Origin: a bacterium
Lineage (GTDB): Bacteria > Bacillota_I > Bacilli_A > RF39 > UBA660
DNA: 6,337 nucleotides
Direction: 5' to 3'
Assembly: GCA_029007685.1 (NCBI GenBank)
Contig: JAQXIG010000153.1
Location: forward strand, 1-6,337
A program made the translations under genes and the position numbers. Below are positions 1 to 5,787 of the stretch, one piece after another; position 1 is the stretch's first letter; the number at the start of each line of letters is the position of its first letter. Below the pieces are notes generated by a model. That model was not told the DNA's origin, made no database searches, and saw only the letters and a program-made list of their open reading frames with translations.

Positions 1-859
1 TAACACCTAACGCTAACTGAACCATTTTAGCAGAAAGTGCCTTAGACAAAGCAACTAAATAATTATTTTCCTCATTAGATAAAACCTTCATGACTTCTAA
101 GATTTCAACAGAATTCCCAATCGCAATTCCCAAAGGAATATCCATATAAGTAATCATCGTTTCAACTTCTCGATGATATTTCTCACCAATCAACTTCATA
201 ATTCGAGAAATTTCCACTGCTTCTTCCTGTGTTTTTAAAAGTGCACCATTCCCTACCTTTACATCAATCACAATTTTAGAAGCACCAGAAGCAATCTTCT
301 TACTCATAATACTAGTAGCAATCAAAGGAATCGACTCTACCGTACCAGTAACATCCCTTAAAGCATAAACCTTTTTATCAAGTGGAGCCAAATTAGCAGT
401 TTGACTAATCACCGCAAACCCAACGCGATTCAATTGATCAATAAATTCTTTCTCACTCAAATCCACTCGAAACCCTGGAATACTTTCTAGCTTATCAATC
501 GTTCCACCCGTATGACCTAAGCCTCTACCACTCATTTTAGGAACTTTAATCCCCAAAGATGCAACAATAGAACCTACAATCAAGGTCGTTTTATCTCCAA
601 CTCCACCAGTAGAATGCTTATCAACCGTAACACCATCTACCTGGCTCAAATCCAAAACATCGCCACTACAAATAAAAATATCTGTTAAATCCAAAATTTC
701 TTGATCAGTCATTCCCTTAATACAAATAGCCATCAACAAAGAACTCATTTGATAATCTGTAACTTTTTCCTCAAAAAAACCTTGAAAAGCAAATTTCAAT
801 TCCTCTTTCGTCAACACTTGACCCAAACGTTTCTTTTGAATTACATCTACAATCTTCAT
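1..859 (-). CDS. pdp: Pyrimidine-nucleoside phosphorylase (thymidine/uridine phosphorylase family), 3' end cut by window edge
   Basis: This cytoplasmic salvage enzyme splits pyrimidine (deoxy)nucleosides with phosphate, giving the free base and (deoxy)ribose-1-phosphate. The visible 286 residues are about two thirds of the usual ~433; the C-terminal part lies outside the window. The frame is open throughout. Seen motifs: VDKHSTGGVGDKTTL (residues 79-93, phosphate-binding loop), the family signature KMSGRGLGHTGGTIDKLE (108-125), LRDVTGTV (167-174) and ATSIMSKKIA (181-190). His82, Arg168, Ser183 and Lys187 sit where the E. coli DeoA pyrimidine-contacting residues are known to be. The start is the ATG at 859, with an AGAGGG ribosome binding site about ten bases upstream and the conserved N-terminus MKIVDVIQKK. 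It appears to have its own promoter (892-920). The family resemblance is very strong. Separating Pdp from DeoA (thymidine-specific) is less certain; Pdp is preferred because of the Gram-positive context. Confidence 0.95.
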   Translation of the reverse strand, partial: MKIVDVIQKKRLGQVLTKEELKFAFQGFFEEKVTDYQMSSLLMAICIKGMTDQEILDLTDIFICSGDVLDLSQVDGVTVDKHSTGGVGDKTTLIVGSIVASLGIKVPKMSGRGLGHTGGTIDKLESIPGFRVDLSEKEFIDQLNRVGFAVISQTANLAPLDKKVYALRDVTGTVESIPLIATSIMSKKIASGASKIVIDVKVGNGALLKTQEEAVEISRIMKLIGEKYHREVETMITYMDIPLGIAIGNSVEILEVMKVLSNEENNYLVALSKALSAKMVQLALGV

Positions 860-891
860 ATGCTTCAACCCTCTATCCTATTCTTGTCTAT

Positions 892-920
892 ATTATATCG
901 AAAAAAAAATATTTTGTACA
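892..920 (-). promoter_or_regulatory. Candidate sigma-A promoter of the nucleoside phosphorylase gene
   Basis: On the minus strand, a perfect TATAAT (897 down to 892) lies 17 bases after TGTACA (920-915, 4 of 6 matches to TTGACA). The spacer contains nine consecutive T residues (A at 901-909 on the plus strand). Transcription would begin near 885, giving a leader of about 25 bases before the ATG at 859, with the ribosome binding site inside it. It lies downstream of the terminator of the XRE gene, which supports a separate transcript. Confidence 0.6.
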
Positions 921-970
921 CTCCCTTATTGATAATATTCAAAACTTTATAAAACTGGTAAGATCAGATA

Positions 971-1008
971 AAAATAAAAAACAAGTACACAGAAATTTCT
1001 ATGTACTT
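971..1008 (-). terminator. Intrinsic terminator of the XRE regulator gene, overlapping its stop codon
   Basis: Bases 983-1008 form an inverted repeat of two 13-base arms (AAGTACAyAGAAA and its complement). In minus-strand RNA all 13 pairs can form, one of them as U-G. On the plus strand that pair would be a C-A mismatch. The hairpin is followed on the minus strand by GTTTTTTATTTT (982-971), a U-rich release tract. The first base of the stem is the last base of the TAA stop codon (1010-1008). The asymmetry in pairing and the T tract both favour minus-strand action. The stem is AT-rich and folds back on itself without an obvious loop, so in practice a few central pairs will open. Confidence 0.7.
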
Positions 1009-1364
1009 TAACGTATTTTTCTTTCAATAAATTCAATCATTCTTTTAGGATTATCCAAAAGTCTCTCATATAAAGAAATATGTTTGCGAAACTCTTTAAT
1101 TAAAGTAATTTCATCTCTTGCTAAGTTAATACCAAATTGATAATCATTACTAGCAATATGGTATTCCTCAGCACCTAGAAAATAGGTAATTTCGACATTT
1201 AATTCATTAGCCAAATCAATTAAAGTTTCCAAAGTTGGTGTTCTAGTACCACTTTCATAACAAGAAATACTAGTTTTGGTAACACCAATTCGATCAGCCA
1301 ATTCTTGCTGAGTAAGAGACTGCCTTTTTCGAACTTCACGAAGCCTTTTTCCAAACAAAAACAT
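1008..1364 (-). CDS. XRE/Cro-CI family helix-turn-helix transcriptional regulator
   Basis: A 118-residue DNA-binding regulator. Residues 5-60 form a typical five-helix Cro/CI domain: FGKRLREVRKRQSLTQQELA, then DRIGVTKTSISCYESGTRTPTLETLIDLAN. The recognition helix is about residues 28-36. The tail (about 82-118) is predicted helical and charged, with ARDEITLIKEFRK and NPKRMIEFIERKIR, and could serve dimerisation; I see no ligand or catalytic domain. I chose the ATG at 1364 because an AGGAGGG site lies seven bases upstream (1371-1377). A longer in-frame start at 1397 has no such site and falls inside the probable -10 box. The target is unknown. A palindrome at 1424-1439 next to its promoter suggests self-regulation, which is inference. 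The gene stands alone, ending in its own terminator. Confidence 0.9.
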   Translation of the reverse strand: MFLFGKRLREVRKRQSLTQQELADRIGVTKTSISCYESGTRTPTLETLIDLANELNVEITYFLGAEEYHIASNDYQFGINLARDEITLIKEFRKHISLYERLLDNPKRMIEFIERKIR

Positions 1365-1370
1365 ACAAGA

Positions 1371-1377
1371 CCCTCCT
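1371..1377 (-). promoter_or_regulatory. Ribosome binding site fixing the XRE gene start
   Basis: The minus strand reads AGGAGGG here, seven bases before the ATG at 1364. It is a near-perfect Shine-Dalgarno sequence and the reason for rejecting the upstream in-frame ATG at 1397. Confidence 0.85.
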
Positions 1378-1395
1378 AATCCTAATATAGGTCTC

Positions 1396-1401
1396 ATTAT
1401 A
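1396..1401 (-). promoter_or_regulatory. Probable -10 box of the XRE regulator gene
   Basis: A perfect TATAAT on the minus strand would start transcription near 1389, about 25 bases before the ATG at 1364. No good -35 box is found at 16-18 bases: the sequence at 1424-1419 is ACCAAA. A second TATAAT lies at 1449-1444, also without a clear -35 box, so either could be the functional one. The weak -35 would fit a regulated promoter, but AT-rich DNA gives such boxes by chance. Confidence 0.4.
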
Positions 1402-1423
1402 GAGAAAACTTGTCGAAATTTGG

Positions 1424-1439
1424 TTTAAGTTAACTAAAA
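1424..1439. promoter_or_regulatory. Imperfect palindrome, candidate operator for the XRE regulator
   Basis: The plus strand reads TTTAAGTTAACTAAAA. The centre AGTTAACT is a perfect eight-base palindrome and three further pairs match on each side after one mismatch, so 14 of 16 positions are symmetric. It lies where RNA polymerase would contact the -35 region of the -10 box at 1401-1396, the usual place for an autorepressor of the Cro/CI type. No second copy was noticed in the window. In such AT-rich DNA chance is a real alternative. Confidence 0.35.
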
Positions 1440-1478
1440 AGTAATTATAATACCTTTTATAAAGAATTCTCTCTCTAA

Positions 1479-1553
1479 TCACATATAGTCTCCTGATATA
1501 GTAGCTCTTTTTTCATCAATCTCCACATCAACTTTTTTAATACTGAACACCAT
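1479..1553 (-). pseudogene. Short open frame resembling part of a heavy-metal-associated domain, possible remnant
   Basis: A 24-codon frame starts with ATG at 1553 and stops with TGA. It contains VDVEIDEKRATISGD, which resembles the middle of small metal chaperones and copper ATPase N-terminal domains (typical family pattern V-x-V-D-L-x-x-K-x-A-T-V-x-G-D). The metal-binding CxxC half that should precede it is absent; in frame there are only eight codons back to a TGA at 1580-1578. The part after SGD, normally a final helix, is also missing. No convincing ribosome binding site precedes the ATG. The likeliest readings are a decayed gene fragment or a chance resemblance. A tiny functional peptide is possible but unsupported. 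Confidence 0.3.
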
Positions 1554-1569
1554 CTTTAAAAAAAGCAGG

Positions 1570-1911
1570 CTATCTATTCACTTTTTCATCTGATTTTTTA
1601 TTCGTTAGAAAAGTAACTTTCTCTGCTACCACAGTTAATAGACTAACATTGCCCGTTTCTTTTTCCACAACTCGACTCTGTAATCTTCCTTTCACACCAA
1701 CAATATCGCCTTTATGACAATACTGCACAGTAGAAGCTGCCACTTGATCCCATAAAACACAGTCAATAAAATCCGTATCATATTGCCCACTCATATTTTT
1801 AAAACTTCGAGGAACTGCTAAAGTAATAAATGATAGTTTTTTTCCACTTTCTGATTCCCGAAGCTCTGGTGCGCGAACAATTCTTCCAACCAAAATTACC
1901 TGATTTAACAT
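1570..1911 (-). CDS. ssb: Short single-stranded DNA-binding protein (SSB family) without acidic tail
   Basis: An OB-fold protein of 113 residues that would coat single-stranded DNA during replication, repair or uptake. The order of motifs is typical: MLNQVILVGRIVRAPELR (1-18), a strand with LSFITLAVPR (26-35), TDFIDCVLWDQVA (46-58, with the aromatic Trp54) and KGDIVGVKGRLQSR (67-80), then a last strand TVVAEKVTFL (93-102). Housekeeping SSB proteins are about 150-180 residues and end in an acidic tip such as DDDIPF that recruits partner proteins. This one ends KKSDEKVNR, with no tip and no flexible linker, so it is probably a secondary SSB rather than the main replication SSB; that is inference. 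The ATG at 1911 follows a strong AGGAGGAG site. The suf terminator lies upstream and no clear terminator follows. Confidence 0.87.
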   Translation of the reverse strand: MLNQVILVGRIVRAPELRESESGKKLSFITLAVPRSFKNMSGQYDTDFIDCVLWDQVAASTVQYCHKGDIVGVKGRLQSRVVEKETGNVSLLTVVAEKVTFLTNKKSDEKVNR

Positions 1912-1961
1912 TTCTCTCCTCCTTTCACCATCATACTAACCAATTTTTATAAAAAACACAA

Positions 1962-1989
1962 ATCATCATTTCTGTATAAAAAAGGTCAA
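1962..1989 (-). promoter_or_regulatory. Weak candidate promoter for ssb
   Basis: TTGACC (1989-1984, five of six matches to the -35 consensus) is followed after 16 bases by GATGAT (1967-1962, four of six). It lies just after the suf operon terminator and about 50 bases before the ssb start, as expected for a separate transcript. The -10 box is poor; a TATAAA at 1954-1949 is an alternative without a good -35 partner. Confidence 0.35.
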
Positions 1990-1998
1990 AAATCTCAT

Positions 1999-2026
1999 AA
2001 AAAAAGAAAACCATCAAAAGGTTTCC
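1999..2026 (-). terminator. Intrinsic terminator at the end of the suf operon
   Basis: Read on the minus strand, GGAAACC (2026-2020) pairs with GGTTTTC (2012-2006) as seven base pairs including one G-U, around the seven-base loop TTTTGAT. Seven T residues follow directly (2005-1999). It lies about 46 bases after the sufB stop and upstream of ssb, so it separates the two units. Confidence 0.82.
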
Positions 2027-2072
2027 ACATTTTCATCCAAAAACAGTAATAGGATAAATAAAATTGAACAAT

Positions 2073-3383
2073 TTATAAATTTCTTTTCAATAATTGATTT
2101 AGCTCAACCGCATACTCCATTGGTAACTCCTCTCGAAACTTTTCTAAAAATCCCAAAATAATAAGTTCCGTGGCTCGCTCACGATCAATTCCTCTACTCA
2201 TCAAGTAAAATAGCTTCTCCTCACTAATTTTAGATACTGTAGCTTCATGTTCGATAAAACTACTACCATTATCACAAATATTAACAGGAATTGTATCACT
2301 CTTAGAAATATTATCTAAAATCAGCGTATCACATTTAATCATAGCCTCACTATCAAAAGCATTCTTACCAATACTAACTTTACCCCGATAAGTAGCATTT
2401 CCTCCATTCTTAGCAATACTTTTAGAAATAATATTACTTTTGGTTCTCTTACCTAAATGAATCATTTTAGCTCCCGTATCTTGTTGTTGATGATTAGAAG
2501 CAACACTAATCGAAATACAAGTTCCTACAGAATCATCTCCTTTTAACACACAACAAGGATATTTCATCGTCACATTACTTCCAATATTACCATCGATCCA
2601 TTCCATCGTTCCATTGGTATCCACTAAAGCTCTTTTAGTAACTAAATTATTAACATTAGAAGCCCAATTTTGTATCGTACTATAACGACATTTACTATTT
2701 TCTCCAACATAAATCTCAACTACTGCCGCGTGCAAACTAGATTCACTATAATTAGGAGCCGTACATCCTTCAACATAATGAAGTTCACTATCATGATCCA
2801 CAATAATCAAAGTTCTTTCAAACTGCCCCATATTACGACTACTAATTCGAAAATAACTCTGTAGCGGTCGATCTAATTTCGTATAAGGTGGAATATAAAT
2901 AACACGCCCTCCACTAAAAACACAACCATTTAAAGCCGCAAACTTATTTTCCTTATTAGAAACAATCGTTCCAAAATATTTTCGAGCCAACTCCGGATAA
3001 TTTTTCAAACCATCTTCAATCGAAGTAAACACAATATTTTTTTTCTGAAGTTCCTCAATCATATTATGATAAATAACTTCACTCTCATATTGAACACCCA
3101 TTCCATCCAAATGATGCTCACTCTCTAAAACGCCCAAATCATCAAGTTCATGAACAATACGATCATCAACTTCATCCCAACTATCCTTAATAGGATCTAG
3201 TTTATCATTTTTATAGTATATCACTTGATCAAAATCAACCGTATAAGAAGGTCCAAATTTAGGAAGATCTAACTTGTTAAAACTTTGAAAACTATCCATT
3301 CGATAATCTTTTACCCACGAATCTTCTTGCTTCAAATCTGAAATTTGACGAATCGTTTCAACATTTAGTCCCTGTAATAACAT
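2073..3383 (-). CDS. sufB: SufB, scaffold subunit of the SufBCD Fe-S cluster assembly complex
   Basis: SufB is the cytoplasmic scaffold on which iron-sulfur clusters are assembled, in complex with SufC and SufD. The 436 residues match the family closely: YESEVIYHN (99-107), NKFAALN (146-152), GQFERTLIIVD (186-196), YVEGCTAPNYSESSLHAAVVEI (203-224), STIQNWASNVNNLVTKR (235-251), MEWIDGNIGS (260-269) and LFYLMSRGI (391-399). Residues matching those known to matter in E. coli are present: Cys207, Gln238, Trp240, Lys250 and the Glu-His-Glu at 378-380. As in Bacillus, the E. coli Cys405 position is not cysteine (ISKSDTIP). It is shorter than the ~465 residues of Bacillus SufB, starting where the Bacillus protein is about 25-30 residues in and ending about five earlier. 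The ATG at 3383 has an AGAGG site seven bases before it, 14 bases after sufU. It is the last operon gene. Confidence 0.97.
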   Translation of the reverse strand: MLLQGLNVETIRQISDLKQEDSWVKDYRMDSFQSFNKLDLPKFGPSYTVDFDQVIYYKNDKLDPIKDSWDEVDDRIVHELDDLGVLESEHHLDGMGVQYESEVIYHNMIEELQKKNIVFTSIEDGLKNYPELARKYFGTIVSNKENKFAALNGCVFSGGRVIYIPPYTKLDRPLQSYFRISSRNMGQFERTLIIVDHDSELHYVEGCTAPNYSESSLHAAVVEIYVGENSKCRYSTIQNWASNVNNLVTKRALVDTNGTMEWIDGNIGSNVTMKYPCCVLKGDDSVGTCISISVASNHQQQDTGAKMIHLGKRTKSNIISKSIAKNGGNATYRGKVSIGKNAFDSEAMIKCDTLILDNISKSDTIPVNICDNGSSFIEHEATVSKISEEKLFYLMSRGIDRERATELIILGFLEKFREELPMEYAVELNQLLKRNL

Positions 3384-3397
3384 CCGATTACCTCTTT

Positions 3398-3811
3398 CTA
3401 TTTTAATATTCTCCTTAGTGACTCAAACGGAAGCAGCGCACATTTTTTACGATTAGGTTGCTTATAAATATCCTCATAAACATTAAGTTCCCCTAGCACC
3501 TCAGAATCATAATTCTCTTCATTTAACATTTTTTCATATTCTTCTAAAATAAGAGCTGCTTCCTTCCTCGTTTTACCAATTAATGAACTAATCATAATAC
3601 TAGTAGCACTCGTACTAATCGCACAAGCATCACCATCAAACCGAATATCTTGAATAACATCATCCACAATCTTATACATAATATCCAAATTATCAATACA
3701 ACTTTCATTATTAGTATTAATCTTAATATATCCATCCTCATCCACTAATCCATGTCCATGTGGATTCTGATAATGATCTAAAATAATTTCTCTCCTTAAT
3801 ATCGGATCCAT
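3398..3811 (-). CDS. sufU: SufU, zinc-dependent sulfur acceptor for SufS
   Basis: SufU takes the persulfide sulfur from the cysteine desulfurase SufS and hands it on for cluster assembly in Gram-positive bacteria. The 137 residues (Bacillus SufU is 147) carry the zinc ligands expected from Bacillus: Cys38 and Asp40 in NESCIDN, Cys63 in DGDACAIST and Cys124 in RKKCALLPFESL. The N-terminus RREIILDHYQNPHGHGLV is typical of the IscU/SufU fold. The Gly usually after the first cysteine (CGD) is Ile here (CID). The region between the second and third cysteines has the insert that separates SufU from IscU. The ATG at 3811 has a GAGGTGG site upstream. It sits 27 bases after sufS and 14 before sufB, which fits its role between them. 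Confidence 0.95.
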   Translation of the reverse strand: MDPILRREIILDHYQNPHGHGLVDEDGYIKINTNNESCIDNLDIMYKIVDDVIQDIRFDGDACAISTSATSIMISSLIGKTRKEAALILEEYEKMLNEENYDSEVLGELNVYEDIYKQPNRKKCALLPFESLRRILK

Positions 3812-3838
3812 TCTACCACCTCACAAATATAACGTTTA

Positions 3839-5032
3839 CTACAATACAATTTTAAAAATATTTTCACTAGCTTTTAATACTTTTACCATTTGATCAATTT
3901 CTTCTTTGGTATTATAAAAATAAAAACTAGCTCTGCAAGTATTTTTTACTAATAAATCTTCCTTCAAAATTTTAGCACAATGATTCCCTGCCCTCACACA
4001 AATATGATAATGATTTAAATAAACAGCGGTATCTTGACTAAACACCTGATCAATATTAAAAGCTACATTACTACCAGGAATATCAGCATTATAAACTAAA
4101 ATATTAGGAATTTTCTGAAGTTCAGATACACAGTATTCTTTCAACATTTTTTCATGCTTACTAATATTCTCCATCCCAATACTCATTAAATAATCTAGTA
4201 CTTTACCAAACCCAATTACTCCTGCAATATGTGGTGTACCGGCTTCTAACCTAGAAGGTAAACTCTTATACTCAAGATTACCCTCACTATCAAAAGTAGC
4301 ATTCATTCCTCCACCTACCACCGTCGGCCTTAGCTCTTCCAACAATTCTTCTTTTCCGTATAACACTCCAAGACCCGTTGGCCCCAACATTTTATGAGCT
4401 GAAAAAGCCAAAAAGTCAATTCCCAATTCATCAACATTAACGGGAATATGTGGAACACTTTGCGCTCCATCGACCACCAAACAAATGCCATGATCACGAC
4501 ATATTTTTCCAATTTCTTTAATGGGTCTTTCATCACCAAGTACATTCGTAATCTGAGCCAAAGAAATCACTTTGGTTTTAGGTGTAATACTATTCATAAC
4601 ATTTTCTACCGTAACCAAATGACGATCAAGTGGAATATAACGAACATAAATTCCAATCTCTTTTTCTAATAACTGCCAAGGTAAAATATTAGAAGCATGT
4701 TCTGCCTTCGTAATCAAAACCTCATCTCCAGGTTGAAGACGATATCTCATATAACCAAACACAATTCGATTCAACGAATCCGTAGTCCCAGAAGTAAAGA
4801 TAATCTCCTTACTACTCTTTGCATGAATCAAATCACGAACTTTATCACGTACTTCTTCATACAAAAGATCCACTTTCAAACTATTATCATAGTCTCCACG
4901 ATGAGCATTAGCTGTATATTTAGAATAATATTCCACCATCGCATCAATCATACACTGCGGCTTCAAAGTCGTAGCCCCATTATCAAAATAAATAAGTTCT
5001 TCCTGAAAAATAGGAAAATCTTCTCTATTCAT
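3839..5032 (-). CDS. sufS: SufS, PLP-dependent cysteine desulfurase
   Basis: SufS removes sulfur from L-cysteine to give alanine and an enzyme-bound persulfide, the sulfur source for the SUF pathway. The 397 residues span the whole class V aminotransferase fold (usual length about 406). Seen motifs: YFDNGATTLKP (15-25), SGTTDSLN (81-88), EHASNILPWQ (111-120) with His112 stacking on the cofactor, VVDGAQSVPH (186-195) with Asp188 and Gln191, SAHKMLGPTG (211-220) with Lys214 as the PLP Schiff-base lysine, and VRAGNHCA (346-353) with catalytic Cys352, followed by CRASFYFYN with Arg367 for the substrate carboxylate. The short loop around Cys352 is of the SufS (group II) type. The ATG at 5032 has a strong AGGAGGTG site that overlaps the sufD stop codon, 11 bases away, so translational coupling with sufD is likely. 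Confidence 0.97.
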   Translation of the reverse strand: MNREDFPIFQEELIYFDNGATTLKPQCMIDAMVEYYSKYTANAHRGDYDNSLKVDLLYEEVRDKVRDLIHAKSSKEIIFTSGTTDSLNRIVFGYMRYRLQPGDEVLITKAEHASNILPWQLLEKEIGIYVRYIPLDRHLVTVENVMNSITPKTKVISLAQITNVLGDERPIKEIGKICRDHGICLVVDGAQSVPHIPVNVDELGIDFLAFSAHKMLGPTGLGVLYGKEELLEELRPTVVGGGMNATFDSEGNLEYKSLPSRLEAGTPHIAGVIGFGKVLDYLMSIGMENISKHEKMLKEYCVSELQKIPNILVYNADIPGSNVAFNIDQVFSQDTAVYLNHYHICVRAGNHCAKILKEDLLVKNTCRASFYFYNTKEEIDQMVKVLKASENIFKIVL

Positions 5033-5043
5033 TATAACACCTC

Positions 5044-5787
5044 CTATTCTTTTAACATCAAATCCATTTTAGCCATCCATTGCTCACGAATCACTTTTTC
5101 TAAATCCATTTTTGCCATCAAAAACGAATAAATCAATAGCGAACAAGAATCCTGATAAGTAAGGCCCCTACTCATTAAGTAAAATAACTCCTGCTTAGAA
5201 AAACTTCCTACATAAGCAGCATGAGATGCTTCTACATCATAATTTTCAATATACAAGTTAGGATCAATCTGTGATTTACTATCCTCAAAATAAATAATTT
5301 TACTATCTTGCACACACACACACTGCGAACTTTCTTTCTCAACATAGCCATTAACTGAAAAATGAATATCACTATGCCTTAAACTAATTCCATGCAAATA
5401 AGAATAACTCTTACTCTCACTATTCTTATGATAAATAGAAACTCCTATCTTAGAATTTTGATCACATAAAAAACTCAACCTAGAAGAAAATAAAGAATAC
5501 TTTCCAACCAAAGAAGCAGTCACACTCCCCTGACCATTCATGATAAAACCCTGCAATTTAACAGAACTACTCTCCTCTAGTAAAAAAGAAACATGAGAAT
5601 TTAATTGAACTCCAGAAAAAGTAATCTCACAAGTAATTCCTTTTGACACGATAATTTCCAAAAAACTAGGAAGTAAACTTAACTCTAAAGTAACATGTTG
5701 ATCTTCCTGAATTACCATTTTATTGTTAGATACCCAACAACTTTGAAATGGATTGTCTTTCTTGTTATCTACTAATATTTTATTCAT
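5044..5787 (-). CDS. sufD: Short SufD-like scaffold subunit of the SufBCD complex
   Basis: Encoded between sufC and sufS, this 247-residue protein takes the position of SufD, partner of SufB in the cluster-assembly scaffold. The C-terminus is clearly SufB/SufD: YDVEASHAAYVGSFSKQELFYLMSRGL (183-209), with His189 where SufD proteins have their conserved histidine. Residues about 20-180 are rich in short alternating beta strands, as expected for the beta-helix core, but have diverged strongly. Usual SufD is 420-440 residues, so the N-terminal helical domain and part of the core are missing. No frameshift is visible, because the frame begins right at the sufC end. The ATG at 5787 is chosen because TGGAG lies nine bases upstream and it overlaps sufC by eight bases; the in-frame ATGs at 5811 and 5808 lack such a site. 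MAKMDL occurs twice at the end (224-229, 238-243). Confidence 0.88.
   Translation of the reverse strand: MNKILVDNKKDNPFQSCWVSNNKMVIQEDQHVTLELSLLPSFLEIIVSKGITCEITFSGVQLNSHVSFLLEESSSVKLQGFIMNGQGSVTASLVGKYSLFSSRLSFLCDQNSKIGVSIYHKNSESKSYSYLHGISLRHSDIHFSVNGYVEKESSQCVCVQDSKIIYFEDSKSQIDPNLYIENYDVEASHAAYVGSFSKQELFYLMSRGLTYQDSCSLLIYSFLMAKMDLEKVIREQWMAKMDLMLKE
5060..5118. repeat. Two near-identical 17-base direct repeats inside the end of sufD
   Basis: AAATCCATTTTAGCCAT (5060-5076) and AAATCCATTTTTGCCAT (5102-5118) differ at one base and lie 42 bases apart, a whole number of codons. On the minus strand both encode MAKMDL. This may be a small in-frame duplication of the last helix of the protein, or a chance resemblance of a helix rich in Met, Lys and Asp. 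Confidence 0.6.
5311..5322. repeat. (CA)6 dinucleotide repeat within sufD
   Basis: Six CA units lie inside the coding region and encode a Cys-Val-Cys-Val stretch (residues 156-159) of the SufD-like protein. It is the longest dinucleotide run I noticed in the window. Gain or loss of one unit would shift the frame. Confidence 0.8.

Noticed and set aside
701..952. 83-codon open frame on the plus strand
   Set aside because: It is antisense to the start and promoter of the nucleoside phosphorylase gene, with no recognisable motif.
1365..1397. Eleven-residue N-terminal extension of the XRE regulator
   Set aside because: Its ATG falls within the TATAAT box and lacks a ribosome binding site, while the ATG at 1364 has AGGAGGG at the right distance.
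1557..1569. T-run directly after ssb as a terminator
   Set aside because: Seven T residues follow the stop codon on the minus strand, but no stem can be formed before them.
2670..2864. 64-codon open frame on the plus strand
   Set aside because: It is antisense to a conserved part of sufB and has the low-complexity composition of a shadow frame.
4330..4545. 71-codon open frame on the minus strand inside sufS
   Set aside because: It is an alternative frame of the strongly conserved sufS gene.
4448..4669. 73-codon open frame on the plus strand
   Set aside because: It is antisense to the sufS catalytic core, with no ribosome binding context or motif.
4697..5131. 144-codon open frame on the plus strand
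   Set aside because: It lies antisense to sufS and the end of sufD, has a composition of Ile, Asn, Ser and Phe expected from reading AT-rich genes backwards, and has no domain resemblance.
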